Source of the DNA: Streptomyces sp. Tue6028
Lineage (GTDB): Bacteria; Actinomycetota; Actinomycetes; Streptomycetales; Streptomycetaceae
Reading direction: 5' to 3'
Assembly: GCF_002300165.1 (NCBI RefSeq)
Contig: NZ_MLCE01000007.1
Location: 12,007 to 76,006 of the forward strand
Length of the DNA stretch: 64,000 bases
Both the position numbers and the translations under genes were made by a program. Position 1 is the stretch's first letter. Each line of letters opens with the position of its first letter. Of this stretch, positions 44,857-54,704 are shown one piece after another. A model generated the notes under the pieces. The model searched no databases and was not told the origin of the DNA. It saw only the letters and a list, made by a program, of their open reading frames with translations.

Positions 44857-45012
44857 AACCCTCACCCCGCTCGGTTCGACGTTCTTGATCAGACCCTACA
44901 AGCAGGGTCCGACATCGGCCCCGCAGTTGCTACAACGTACGGGGGCCACCTCGATGATTCCCGTGCGCCGGGTTTTCCACCCTGTCCGGCCCCTCCGCGC
45001 ACGGGCGACCGG

Positions 45013-46524
45013 TCAGCCGCCGGAGAGCACCCTGACCAGGTCCTCGGCCGTGCGACAGCGGTCCAGGAGCTCCTTGACGTGATTACGCGTTCCGCGAAGC
45101 GGCTCCAGGGTTGGGACGCGCTGGAGCGAGTCCCGGCCCGGCAGATCGAAGATCACCGAATCCCAGGACGCGGCCGCCACGTCGTCCGCGTACTGCTCCA
45201 GGCAGCGCCCGCGGAAGTAGGCGCGGGTGTCCTCCGGCGGCTTCGTACGGGCCCGGTCGACCTCGGCCTCGTCCAGCAGGCGCTTCATGCGCCCACGGGC
45301 CGCCAGGCGGTTGTACAGGCCCTTCTCGGCGCGCACGTCCGCGTACTGGAGGTCGAGGAGGTGGAGCTTCGCGGCGTCCCAGTCCAGGCTGTCACGACGC
45401 CGGTAGCCCTCCATGAGCTCCCGCTTGGCGACCCAGTCGAGCTCTCCGGCGAGGCTCATCGGATCGTTCTCCAGGCGGTTCAGGGTGTCCTCCCAGCGCA
45501 GCAGGACGTCCTTGGTCTGCTCGTCGGCGTCCGCCCCGAACCGTTCCTCCACGTACTTGCGGGACAGCTCGAAGTACTCCATCTGCAACTGGACGGCGGT
45601 GAGTGTCCGGCCGCTGCGGAGCGTGACGAGCCGCTTGAGCGTCGGGTCGTGGGAGACCTGGTGGAGAGTGCGTACGGGCTGGTCGACGGCGAGGTCCACG
45701 GCGATGAAGCCGTCCTCGATCATGGACAGGACCAGGGCCGTCGTGCCCAGCTTGAGGTAGGTCGAGATCTCGGAGAGGTTCGCGTCGCCGATGATCACGT
45801 GGAGCCGGCGGTACTTCTCCGCGTCCGCGTGCGGCTCGTCGCGGGTGTTGATGATCGGGCGCTTCAGGGTCGTCTCCAGACCCACCTCGACCTCGAAGTA
45901 GTCGGCGCGCTGACTGAGCTGGAAGCCGTGCTCGTGCCCGTCCTGGCCGATGCCGACGCGGCCCGCTCCGGTGACGACCTGGCGCGAGACGAAGAAGGGC
46001 GTCAGGTGGCGCACGATGTCCGAGAAGGGGGTCTCCCGCTTCATCAGGTAGTTCTCGTGCGTGCCGTAGGAGGCGCCCTTGTTGTCGGTGTTGTTCTTGT
46101 AGAGGTGGATCGGCTGGGCGCCCGGGAGCTGGGCGGCCCGCTCGGCGGCCTCGGCCATGATGCGCTCGCCGGCCTTGTCCCAGAGGACGGCGTCGCGCGG
46201 GTTCGTGACCTCGGGAGCGCTGTACTCGGGGTGCGCGTGGTCCACGTAGAGCCGCGCGCCGTTGGTGAGGATGACATTGGCCAGGCCGATGTCCTCGTCG
46301 GTGAGCTGGCTGGCGTCGGCGGCCTCCCTGGCGAGGTCGAAGCCTCGCGCGTCCCGCAGCGGATTCTCCTCCTCGAAGTCCCAGCGGGCGCGGCGCGCCC
46401 GGTGCATCGCCGCCGCGTACGCGTTGACGATCTGGGACGAGGTGAGCATGGCATTGGCGTTGGGGTGGCCGGGGACGGAGATCCCGTACTCCGTCTCGAT
46501 GCCCATTACTCGCCGTACGGTCAT
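45013..46524 (-). CDS. dop: Depupylase/Pup deamidase Dop
   Basis: A protein of 503 residues. PafA-related fold starting [20 protein letters not shown], with [38 protein letters not shown] and the Dop-specific loop after ANAML. It removes Pup from substrates; deamidation seems unnecessary here because Pup already ends in Glu. It follows the arc terminator and starts the dop-pup-prcB-prcA unit. Confidence 0.97.
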   Translation of the reverse strand: MTVRRVMGIETEYGISVPGHPNANAMLTSSQIVNAYAAAMHRARRARWDFEEENPLRDARGFDLAREAADASQLTDEDIGLANVILTNGARLYVDHAHPEYSAPEVTNPRDAVLWDKAGERIMAEAAERAAQLPGAQPIHLYKNNTDNKGASYGTHENYLMKRETPFSDIVRHLTPFFVSRQVVTGAGRVGIGQDGHEHGFQLSQRADYFEVEVGLETTLKRPIINTRDEPHADAEKYRRLHVIIGDANLSEISTYLKLGTTALVLSMIEDGFIAVDLAVDQPVRTLHQVSHDPTLKRLVTLRSGRTLTAVQLQMEYFELSRKYVEERFGADADEQTKDVLLRWEDTLNRLENDPMSLAGELDWVAKRELMEGYRRRDSLDWDAAKLHLLDLQYADVRAEKGLYNRLAARGRMKRLLDEAEVDRARTKPPEDTRAYFRGRCLEQYADDVAAASWDSVIFDLPGRDSLQRVPTLEPLRGTRNHVKELLDRCRTAEDLVRVLSGG

Positions 46525-46714
46525 GCGGCCCTCCTTGCCCGGCGGCGCCCTCGGTCGGGGGCGCTGCTCAAGTACCGCTGGCGCTCCGGTGCGTGTGCGG
46601 TGCCCGTCCCCGCACTGCGCGACTCGGCGGTACGAAAGAGCCTAGAACGCCTCTGCGCTGGTGGGGAGATCATTTGCGTCATTGCTGTGCTCCAGCCGTG
46701 ACCCGCAAAACAGT

Positions 46715-46749
46715 CGGCTGCGGGTACCCGTGAAGGGCACCCGCAGCCG
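46715..46749 (-). terminator. Terminator after arc
   Basis: CGGCTGCGGGT and ACCCGCAGCCG form a perfect 11-bp stem with a 13-base loop, 10 bp past the arc stop, followed on the minus strand by TGTTTTG. Confidence 0.87.
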
Positions 46750-46758
46750 CCCTGTCTT

Positions 46759-48525
46759 TTACAGGTACTGACCGGTGTTGGCCACCGTGTCGATGGAGCG
46801 TCCGGTGTCCGCGCCCTGCTTTCCGGTGATGAGGGTACGGATGTACACGATCCGTTCGCCCTTCTTTCCGGAGATCCGGGCCCAGTCGTCCGGGTTCGTC
46901 GTGTTCGGCAGGTCCTCGTTCTCCTTGAACTCGTCCACGCAGGCCTGGAGGAGGTGGGAGACCCTCAGACCCTTCTGGTTGTGTTCGAGGAAGTCCTTGA
47001 TCGCCATCTTCTTGGCTCGGCCGACGATGTTCTCGATCATGGCGCCGGAATTGAAGTCCTTGAAGTACAGGACTTCCTTGTCACCGTTGGCGTAGGTGAC
47101 CTCCAGGAAGCGGTTCTCCTCGGTTTCGGCGTACATCTGTTCCACGGCGGTCTGGATCATGCCGTGGACGGTGGCCGCCTTGTCGCCGCCGTGCTCCCCG
47201 ACGTCCTCGGAGTGCAGCGGGAGGCGCTGGGTGAGGTACTTCCCGAAGATGTCCTTCGCCGCCTCGGCGTCCGGACGCTCGATCTTGATCTTCACGTCGA
47301 GCCGGCCGGGCCGCAGGATGGCGGGGTCGATCATGTCCTCACGGTTCGAGGCGCCGATCACCACCACGTTCTGCAGGCCCTCCACACCGTCGATCTCGGC
47401 GAGCAGCTGCGGGACGATGGTGTTCTCCACGTCCGAGCTGACACCCGAGCCACGGGTGCGGAAGAGGGACTCCATCTCGTCGAAGAAGACGATGACGGGC
47501 GTGCCCTCGCTGGCCTTCTCCCGAGCACGCTGGAAGACGAGGCGGATCTGCCGCTCGGTCTCACCGACGTACTTGTTCAGGAGCTCGGGGCCCTTGATGT
47601 TGAGGAAGAAGCTCTTGCCGGTGGCCTGACCGGTCACCTCGGCGACCTTCTTGGCCAGCGAGTTGGCGACGGCCTTGGCGATGAGCGTCTTGCCGCATCC
47701 GGGAGGCCCGTACAGCAGGACACCCTTCGGAGGCCGCAGCTCGTGCTCCTTGAAGAGGTCGGGGTAGAGGTACGGGAGCTCGACCGCGTCGCGGATCATC
47801 TCGATCTGGTTGCCCAGGCCACCGATCTGCTCGTAGCCGATGTCAGGGACCTCTTCGAGGACGAGTTCCTCGACCTCGCTCTTCGGGACGACCTCGTAGA
47901 CATAGCCGGAACGGGGTTCGAGCAGCAGGGCGTCGCCGGGACGGATGGTGACGTCCAGCAGCGGCTCGGCGAGCCGCACCACCCGCTCCTCGTCGGTGTG
48001 CCCCACCACGAGGGCGCGCTCGCCGTCCTCCAGGATCTCCTTGAGGGTCACGATGTCGCCGACGCTCTCGTACTCCATGGCCTCGACCACGTTGAGGGCT
48101 TCGTTGAGCATCACTTCCTGGCCGCGCCTGAGCTCGTCGAGCTCCACGCTGGGGCTGACGTTCACCCGGAGCTTGCGGCCCCCGGTGAAGATGTCCGCCG
48201 TGCCGTCCTCGTTCGCCGTGAGGAAGACACCGAAGCCCGCCGGCGGCTGTGCCAGCCGGTCGACCTCCTCCTTGAGGGCCACGATCTGGTCGCGGGCCTC
48301 ACGGAGCGTGTTCGCGAGTCGCTCGTTCTGTGCGGACACGCCGGCCAGGTTGGTCTGCAGCTCGACGATCCGCTCTTCGAGAATCCTCGTGTGACGCGGA
48401 GAGTCGGCGAGCTTGCGTCGCAGGACGGCGATCTCCTGCTCAAGGTAGGCAATCTGTCCGGCGGGGTCATCGGACCCCCGTCCCGGGCGGATGCCGCGGT
48501 TCATGTCGTCGTCGTGGGCTGCCAC
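46759..48525 (-). CDS. arc: Proteasome-activating AAA ATPase ARC/Mpa
   Basis: A protein of 588 residues from the GTG at 48525 (AGGAGGTGAGG upstream). An N-terminal coiled coil (about 20-92) binds Pup; two OB domains follow (about 95-215). The AAA domain has Walker A GPPGCGKT (273-280), Walker B VIVFFDE and an arginine-finger region. The C-terminal GQYL carries the penultimate Tyr needed to dock into the proteasome alpha ring. It unfolds pupylated proteins. Confidence 0.98.
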   Translation of the reverse strand: MAAHDDDMNRGIRPGRGSDDPAGQIAYLEQEIAVLRRKLADSPRHTRILEERIVELQTNLAGVSAQNERLANTLREARDQIVALKEEVDRLAQPPAGFGVFLTANEDGTADIFTGGRKLRVNVSPSVELDELRRGQEVMLNEALNVVEAMEYESVGDIVTLKEILEDGERALVVGHTDEERVVRLAEPLLDVTIRPGDALLLEPRSGYVYEVVPKSEVEELVLEEVPDIGYEQIGGLGNQIEMIRDAVELPYLYPDLFKEHELRPPKGVLLYGPPGCGKTLIAKAVANSLAKKVAEVTGQATGKSFFLNIKGPELLNKYVGETERQIRLVFQRAREKASEGTPVIVFFDEMESLFRTRGSGVSSDVENTIVPQLLAEIDGVEGLQNVVVIGASNREDMIDPAILRPGRLDVKIKIERPDAEAAKDIFGKYLTQRLPLHSEDVGEHGGDKAATVHGMIQTAVEQMYAETEENRFLEVTYANGDKEVLYFKDFNSGAMIENIVGRAKKMAIKDFLEHNQKGLRVSHLLQACVDEFKENEDLPNTTNPDDWARISGKKGERIVYIRTLITGKQGADTGRSIDTVANTGQYL

Positions 48526-48779
48526 GGTCCTCACCTCCTCCAAGGGGAGCTGGACGCTTCCAGACCCTACCTGGGTGGGTGTCGATTGAAACCCCTAGAT
48601 CACAAAGACTGTCGAGGTGTGTCCGATCTTCACCCTTGCGCTCTCCCTCACGCCAGGGGAATACCCACCCAACATGATTGGGAAGCGGACGGAGGTAGGG
48701 TCGAAGTGTTCAACACCCGTCAGAGCTGGCCCGACTTGCAGCCACTTCGGGTCGCTCGACGCAGGAAACGGCAGGAGAA
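48526..48779. promoter_or_regulatory. Divergent promoter region between arc and the ferredoxin gene
   Basis: 254 bp without a gene. A/T-richer patches near 48575-48615 and 48655-48680 are the likely promoters, but no element could be assigned with confidence. Confidence 0.35.
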
Positions 48780-49085
48780 ATGACCGTGCAGCAGGAGGCC
48801 GGGGTTAACGGCGAGGCGCTCGAGGTCTGGATCGATCAGGACCTCTGTACCGGCGACGGGATCTGCGCCCAGTACGCCCCGGAGGTCTTTGAGCTGGACA
48901 TCGACGGCCTGGCGTACGTGAAGAGTCCCGAGGACGAGCTGCTCCAGGCCCCGGGCGCCACAACGCCCGTGCCGCTGCCGCTTCTGCGCGACGTGCAGGA
49001 CTCCGCGAAGGAGTGTCCCGGCGAGTGCATCCACGTACGTCGGGTTTCGGACAGGGTCGAGGTCTACGGTCCTGACGCGGAGTGA
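48780..49085 (+). CDS. Small ferredoxin
   Basis: A protein of 101 residues; AGGAGAA precedes the ATG. Cluster cysteines are in CTGDGIC (23, 29) and CPGEC (79, 83), with the APEVFELDIDGLAYV stretch typical of actinobacterial P450-type ferredoxins ([3Fe-4S] or [4Fe-4S]). An insertion of about 20 residues (ELLQAPGATTPVPLPLL) separates the two halves. No oxygenase is adjacent. It is divergent from arc and ends in a strong terminator. Confidence 0.92.
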   Translation: MTVQQEAGVNGEALEVWIDQDLCTGDGICAQYAPEVFELDIDGLAYVKSPEDELLQAPGATTPVPLPLLRDVQDSAKECPGECIHVRRVSDRVEVYGPDAE

Positions 49086-49124
49086 GATCACGGGCACCCC
49101 GGGTCACCGGCTGTCCGGTTTCTC

Positions 49125-49149
49125 ACACCCCCCGCTCCGCGGGGGGTGT
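49125..49149 (+). terminator. Terminator after the ferredoxin gene
   Basis: ACACCCCCCG and CGGGGGGTGT form a perfect 10-bp stem with loop CTCCG, followed by TCTTTTTT. Confidence 0.93.
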
Positions 49150-49212
49150 TCTTTTTTGTTCGGAACCGGTCGGGGCCACGACGGGACGACGCCGGGACTA
49201 CACGGAGTGTGC

Positions 49213-49788
49213 TCACACACTCCGTGCTTCGGACGGGGTGGAGCGGACGAAAGCGCCGCCCTTCCACTGCCACTTGGCGAGGTCCTTCACGTCCGGACAG
49301 CAACTCGGTACCTCGGCCGAGGAGTAGCCGAGCAAGGTGGCGGTGACCGCACGGTCGCGCACCGCGAAGTCCGTGACGCTCAGCCGGTCCTTGGGATCGA
49401 CCAGAGTGGCCACGACGCGGGGCTTCTTGTCGCCCGTGCCTTGGGTGAGGACGTAGACGCCATTGGGCGGGGTGCCCGAGCCGGCGTCGCAGCGGACGAC
49501 GGCCACGGTCTCCGGGCGGCCGTCGCCGTCGAGGTCGCCGGACGCCTTCTTCTGGACGATGGCCTTGGCCGGGCCGCACTCGATCGGGAAGGCGACGCCG
49601 GTCGGGTCGGGGGCCGCCGCCGGGGCCGCCGCGGTCCTGGCGCCCGGGCCCGGCTGGGCCGCTGTCGCGGAGTCGGGCTGCAGGACGGAGGAGAGCGCGA
49701 CCACACCGGCGATGGCGGTGGCCGTGGCGACCCACTGGATGGGGCTGGTGTGCGTGTGTGCCAGTTCCGGGACGGCGGATTGCTGCAC
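49213..49788 (-). CDS. Secreted or membrane-anchored protein of unknown function
   Basis: A protein of 191 residues from the GTG at 49788 (GGGAG upstream). One hydrophobic segment (QWVATATAIAGVVALSSVL, about 20-38) is followed by an Ala/Pro linker and a globular part with SGDLDGDGRPETVAVVRCD, which resembles a single FG-GAP/EF-hand-like calcium loop, and a CC pair near the C-terminus (PSCCPD). No family was recognised. It likely acts outside the cell. Confidence 0.72.
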   Translation of the reverse strand: MQQSAVPELAHTHTSPIQWVATATAIAGVVALSSVLQPDSATAAQPGPGARTAAAPAAAPDPTGVAFPIECGPAKAIVQKKASGDLDGDGRPETVAVVRCDAGSGTPPNGVYVLTQGTGDKKPRVVATLVDPKDRLSVTDFAVRDRAVTATLLGYSSAEVPSCCPDVKDLAKWQWKGGAFVRSTPSEARSV

Positions 49789-49905
49789 TAGGAGTGTCTC
49801 CCGTGAGGGCTGTGCCGGTGGGGGTGTCCCGCATGGTGCCACACGTCACACCGTGGTGGAACGGCGGGGTCCGTACTTCTGGCTGCGTGTCAACAGAAAA
49901 GGGCC

Positions 49906-49943
49906 GTGGCCGAGTTCCCGGGCGCTTCCGGGAACTCGGCCAC
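49906..49943 (-). terminator. Terminator after trmI
   Basis: GTGGCCGAGTTCCCGG and CCGGGAACTCGGCCAC form a perfect 16-bp stem with a six-base loop; GGCCCTTTTC follows on the minus strand. Confidence 0.92.
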
Positions 49944-49980
49944 GTTCGTGGTGCGTTGGGCGGGTGTGTACCCGCTCGCG

Positions 49981-50883
49981 TCAGCGGGCGGCTCCACCGT
50001 CGGCGTTGGGGCCGGCGTAGTCCTCGCCGTAGGCGCCCTTGGCGGGGCGGCGGCGGCGCATGGGCGGCTCGACGCCGTCCGCGAGACGGCGGGCGGTGAG
50101 CAGGAAGCCGGTGTGGCCGATCATCCTGTGGTCCGGACGGACGGCCAGGCCCTCGATGTGCCAGTTGCGGATCATCGACTCCCAGGCCGTCGGCTCGTTG
50201 AAGCAGCCGATCTCGCGGATGGACTCGACGGTCCGCGCGAGCTGGGTGGTGGTCGCGACGTAGCAGCAGAGGATGCCGCCGGGGACGAGGGCCTTGGAGA
50301 CGGCCTCCAGGCACTCCCAGGGGGCGAGCATGTCGAGGATGACGCGGTCGACGTCCGTGTCGGACAGGTTGTCCTGGAGGTCGCCGACGGTGAGCTGCCA
50401 GGCGGGGTGCGGGCCGCCGAAGTAGCGCTCCACGTTCTGCTGGGCGATCTCGGCGAAGTCCTCGCGGCGCTCGTAGGAGTGCAGCATGCCCTGGTCGCCG
50501 ATGGCACGCAGCAGGAAGCTGCTGAGCGAGCCGGAGCCGACCCCCGCCTCCACGACGCGTGCGCCGGGGAAGATGTCGGCGAAGGCCAGGATCTGCCCCG
50601 CGTCCTTGGGGTAGACCACGGCGGCGCCGCGGGGCATGGACAGGACGTAGTCGGGGAGCAGGGGGCGCAGCGCGAGATAGGCGACGTTCCCCGTGGTGCG
50701 GACAACGCTGCCCTCGGGAGCGCCGATCAGCTCGTCGTGCGGGAAGGAACCCTTGTGGGTGTGGAAGTTCTTCCCCGCTTCGAGCGTGAACGTGTAGTGG
50801 CGGCCCTTGGGGTCGGTCAGCTGAACCTGGTCCCCGACCTTGAAGGGCCCGCGCCTGCGGGCGGCACCGGTCGGTTCGGACAT
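49981..50883 (-). CDS. trmI: tRNA (adenine-58-N1)-methyltransferase
   Basis: A protein of 300 residues. An N-terminal beta-barrel (PFKVGDQVQLTDPKGRHYTF) precedes a Rossmann methyltransferase with SAM motif EAGVGSGS (112-119) and the DMLAPWE catalytic loop of TrmI. Archaeal and actinobacterial enzymes form tetramers that methylate A58 (and A57) of the tRNA T-loop. In actinobacteria the gene typically lies near arc, as here. Confidence 0.96.
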   Translation of the reverse strand: MSEPTGAARRRGPFKVGDQVQLTDPKGRHYTFTLEAGKNFHTHKGSFPHDELIGAPEGSVVRTTGNVAYLALRPLLPDYVLSMPRGAAVVYPKDAGQILAFADIFPGARVVEAGVGSGSLSSFLLRAIGDQGMLHSYERREDFAEIAQQNVERYFGGPHPAWQLTVGDLQDNLSDTDVDRVILDMLAPWECLEAVSKALVPGGILCCYVATTTQLARTVESIREIGCFNEPTAWESMIRNWHIEGLAVRPDHRMIGHTGFLLTARRLADGVEPPMRRRRPAKGAYGEDYAGPNADGGAAR

Positions 50884-50944
50884 GTGAACAGCCTACCGGT
50901 CCCGGCGGGGGCCACCGACCAGCCCGCGGGAGACGGACCGGGCC

Positions 50945-52762
50945 CTAGGACGGGTGCCGCGCCATCGCCTTCACGAAGGCGCGCTCCACGTCCGCGGCCG
51001 ACAGCACTCCGTAGATCTCGCCGGACTCCTCGACCACCAGGTACTCGGTGGCCGGCGTCGCGCGGAGCACGTCCAGGAGTTCCTCGCCGGCGAGCTCGGC
51101 GGACACCCGCATCCCGTCGGTCAGGTCCTGGGCGAGGCCGCTGACCGCGACCCAGGGCCGGCGGTGTTCCGGTACGCCGACGATGGCGGCCTCACGGACG
51201 AGGGAGAGCGGTTCGCCGTCGGCGTCGACCACGACCAGGGCGCGGGCGCCGACCTCGTTGGCGCGGCGCAGCGCCTCCGAGAGCGGGGTGTCGGTCTCCA
51301 CCGGGACCGCGCGCCGGGTGAGCGAGCGGGCCCGCAGCTCGGGCAGGTGCTCGCGCAGGCGGGCCATCCGCAGACTGTTGCCCGCGCCGGTCCAGATGAT
51401 CGCGGCGAGGATCGCGGCGAGCAGGGCGTCGGTGACGGTGTCCATGCCGCCGATGTCGTCCGGGGCGTCTCCGACCAATCCGGACTGGGTGAGCAGGGGA
51501 AGCCCGATCAGTACGGAGACGGCGAGGGCCCGGCCGAACCAGGCGGCGGCGACGGTGCCGCTCATCGGCTTGCCGGTGACCTTCCACACCACGGCGCGGA
51601 GCATGCGGCCGCCGTCGAGGGGCAGGCCGGGGAGCAGGTTGAAGGCCGCCACGATGAGGTTGGAGATCATCAGCCCGGCGAGCAGGACGCCCGGTACGGT
51701 GCCCGGTTCGACGGTCTGCATGGCCAGGTAGAAGACGCCGGACAGGACGAGCGAGAGCAGCGGGCCGACGAAGGCCAGCACGAATTCCCGGCCCGGGGTC
51801 TCGGCCTCCTTCTCGATCTCCGACACCCCGCCGAAGAACTGGAGCTGGATCCGGCGCACCGGCAGCTTGAAGCGGAGGGCGGCGACGGTATGGGCCAGTT
51901 CGTGGACCAGGACGGACGCGTAGAAGGCGACGGCGAAGAAGAGGGAGACCAGGTAGCGGGCGGCGCCGAGCTCCGGCAGCACGCGGTCGAGCTGGCCGCC
52001 GAACACCCAGGTGATCAGCGCGGCCACGAGGAACCAGCTCGGCGCGACGTACACCGGGACGCCGAAGGGCCGCCCCATGAGCAGTCCGCCGCCGGGCTCC
52101 CGGCCGCGCCGCGGGGGCTGTCCCCCGCCGCCCTCCGACCGTGCGCGGGTACGGGCGTCTCCCACCGGGGCGGCGGCGGACGCGGACGTCGGGTGCTCCC
52201 GCGGCTCGGCGGTGCCGGCCGGCTTCGTCAGGATGCTCGTGGGGGCGTCGTCGGAGTCGTCGCCGCCGGACCGCGCCTCGCGTACCGGGTCCGACGGGGC
52301 GCGGGGCCCGTCGGGAGCTTCGGTGACGGTGTCGCGCTCGGACGAGTCGGGGGTGCCGCCGGCCGGCTCGGGGCTGTCGGTGCGGGACCGCTTCCCGGAC
52401 TCCTCGGTGCCGTCCCCGGCACCACGCGGGGCACTGCCGGCGCCCTCGTCGTCCCTGTCGCGCGCGGCACCGCCGGTGGCGCCGTCCCCGGCACTCCCGG
52501 CCGGCTTGTCCGAGGCGGACGCGCGGGCTCCCGGGCCGCCGTTCGCCGCCGTGTCCGCGCCGGGGGCGCCGGAGGGGGCGCCGGAGGGGCGCCGGGGCTC
52601 GTCGTCGCCCGGTGCCGCGGGCTCCGGCCCGCCGTACGGGTGGGACCCTGCCGGTCCGGGGCGCGGGGCGTCCGCGGCCGGCCCCGGGGAGGCCTGGGGC
52701 CTCTCGTGGCGCTCGGTCGCTTCGTCGGTACGCGGCCGCCCGCTCCCGCCGCTCTCGTCCAC
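50945..52762 (-). CDS. Site-2 protease family metalloprotease with CBS domains
   Basis: A protein of 605 residues; the GTG start has GAGGGG six bases upstream. Residues 1 to about 228 are disordered, rich in Pro, Gly, Asp, Ala and Arg. A core beginning MGRPFGVPVY then has membrane helices with the zinc motif HELAH (287-291) and the second metal ligand in LPLDGGRM (Asp383). A CBS pair occupies about 450-600 (TDTPLSEALRRANEVGARAL; EYLVVEESGEIYGVL). It resembles Rv2625-type S2P homologues with CBS pairs. The substrate is unknown. Confidence 0.92.
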   Translation of the reverse strand: MDESGGSGRPRTDEATERHERPQASPGPAADAPRPGPAGSHPYGGPEPAAPGDDEPRRPSGAPSGAPGADTAANGGPGARASASDKPAGSAGDGATGGAARDRDDEGAGSAPRGAGDGTEESGKRSRTDSPEPAGGTPDSSERDTVTEAPDGPRAPSDPVREARSGGDDSDDAPTSILTKPAGTAEPREHPTSASAAAPVGDARTRARSEGGGGQPPRRGREPGGGLLMGRPFGVPVYVAPSWFLVAALITWVFGGQLDRVLPELGAARYLVSLFFAVAFYASVLVHELAHTVAALRFKLPVRRIQLQFFGGVSEIEKEAETPGREFVLAFVGPLLSLVLSGVFYLAMQTVEPGTVPGVLLAGLMISNLIVAAFNLLPGLPLDGGRMLRAVVWKVTGKPMSGTVAAAWFGRALAVSVLIGLPLLTQSGLVGDAPDDIGGMDTVTDALLAAILAAIIWTGAGNSLRMARLREHLPELRARSLTRRAVPVETDTPLSEALRRANEVGARALVVVDADGEPLSLVREAAIVGVPEHRRPWVAVSGLAQDLTDGMRVSAELAGEELLDVLRATPATEYLVVEESGEIYGVLSAADVERAFVKAMARHPS

Positions 52763-52976
52763 GATGTCCCCTCGTTCGAAGCGTCCCCCGCCCCGGTCCT
52801 GCGGAACGGGAGGGTCTCTGGTCGATGGTATGCGGCCGTCGCGATGCGTTCCGCCCCGGCACCCCCTCCGTTTTCCGTGCCTTCGCCCGCACCCGGGCCC
52901 TCTGCCGTCACGGCCGTCCGCGTCACGGCCGCGCAGGGGTGCGGCACTGTCAGTGGTGAGCCGTAAGGTCTTCGTC

Positions 52977-53885
<909 letters not shown>

Positions 53886-53899
53886 CGAAGGAGATTTAC

Positions 53900-54571
53900 G
53901 TGGCCATCCGCGTCCTACTGGTCGACGACCAGCCGCTGCTGCGCACCGGCTTCCGGATGATCCTGGAGGCGGAGCAGGACCTCGCGGTCGTCGGCGAGGC
54001 CGGAGACGGCCTCCAGGCCCTCGACCAGGTCCGTGCCCTGCAGCCCGATGTGGTTCTGATGGACATCCGTATGCCGCGGATGGACGGTGTCGAGGCGACC
54101 CGGCAGATCACCGGTCCCGGCCGGGACGGTCCGGCGAAGGTCCTCGTGCTGACGACGTTCGACCTCGACGAGTACGTGGTGGAGGCGTTGCGCGCGGGCG
54201 CCAGCGGCTTCCTCCTCAAGGACGCGCCGGCCAATGAGCTGGTGCAGGCGATCCGGGTGGTCGCGGCCGGTGAGGCGATGCTCGCGCCGAGCATCACGCG
54301 CCGCCTCCTCGACAAGTACGCGGGCCATCTGCCGTCGGGCGACGAGCCGGTGCCGGACACCCTGCACACGCTGACCGAGCGCGAGGTCGAGGTGCTGAAG
54401 CTGGTGGCCCGCGGCCTGTCGAACGCGGAGATCGCCGCCGACCTGTTCGTCAGCGAGACCACGGTCAAGACGCATGTGGGCCATGTGCTGACCAAGCTGG
54501 GGCTGCGCGACCGGGTGCAGGCCGCGGTGTACGCGTACGAGAGCGGGCTGGTGCGCCCCGGCGCGCAGTAG
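53900..54571 (+). CDS. NarL/LuxR-family response regulator (orphan)
   Basis: A protein of 223 residues; GTG start with AAGGAG. The receiver domain has VLLVDDQPLLRTGF, phospho-acceptor Asp in VLMDIRMPRMDG, VLTTFD and LLKDA. The output domain is LuxR-type (LTEREVEVLKLVARGLSNAEIA, VKTHVGHVLTKLGLRDR). No histidine kinase lies in the window beside it. It starts 14 bp after the nuclease gene, so they may be co-transcribed. Confidence 0.96.
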   Translation: MAIRVLLVDDQPLLRTGFRMILEAEQDLAVVGEAGDGLQALDQVRALQPDVVLMDIRMPRMDGVEATRQITGPGRDGPAKVLVLTTFDLDEYVVEALRAGASGFLLKDAPANELVQAIRVVAAGEAMLAPSITRRLLDKYAGHLPSGDEPVPDTLHTLTEREVEVLKLVARGLSNAEIAADLFVSETTVKTHVGHVLTKLGLRDRVQAAVYAYESGLVRPGAQ

Positions 54572-54619
54572 GGCTCGCACACCTGGAGCGGCGCGCGGGC
54601 GGCCGCACCTGGACGGCGC

Positions 54620-54663
54620 GAAGGGCGCCCCTGTCCGGAGAGATCCGGACAGGGGCGCCCTTC
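54620..54663. terminator. Bidirectional terminator, 20-bp perfect stem
   Basis: GAAGGGCGCCCCTGTCCGGA pairs perfectly with TCCGGACAGGGGCGCCCTTC around GAGA, between the convergent response-regulator and binding-protein genes. Confidence 0.93.
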
Positions 54664-54704
54664 GTCGTCCGCGCGGACCGCGCACGGCAGGCCGCGCGGC
54701 GCGG

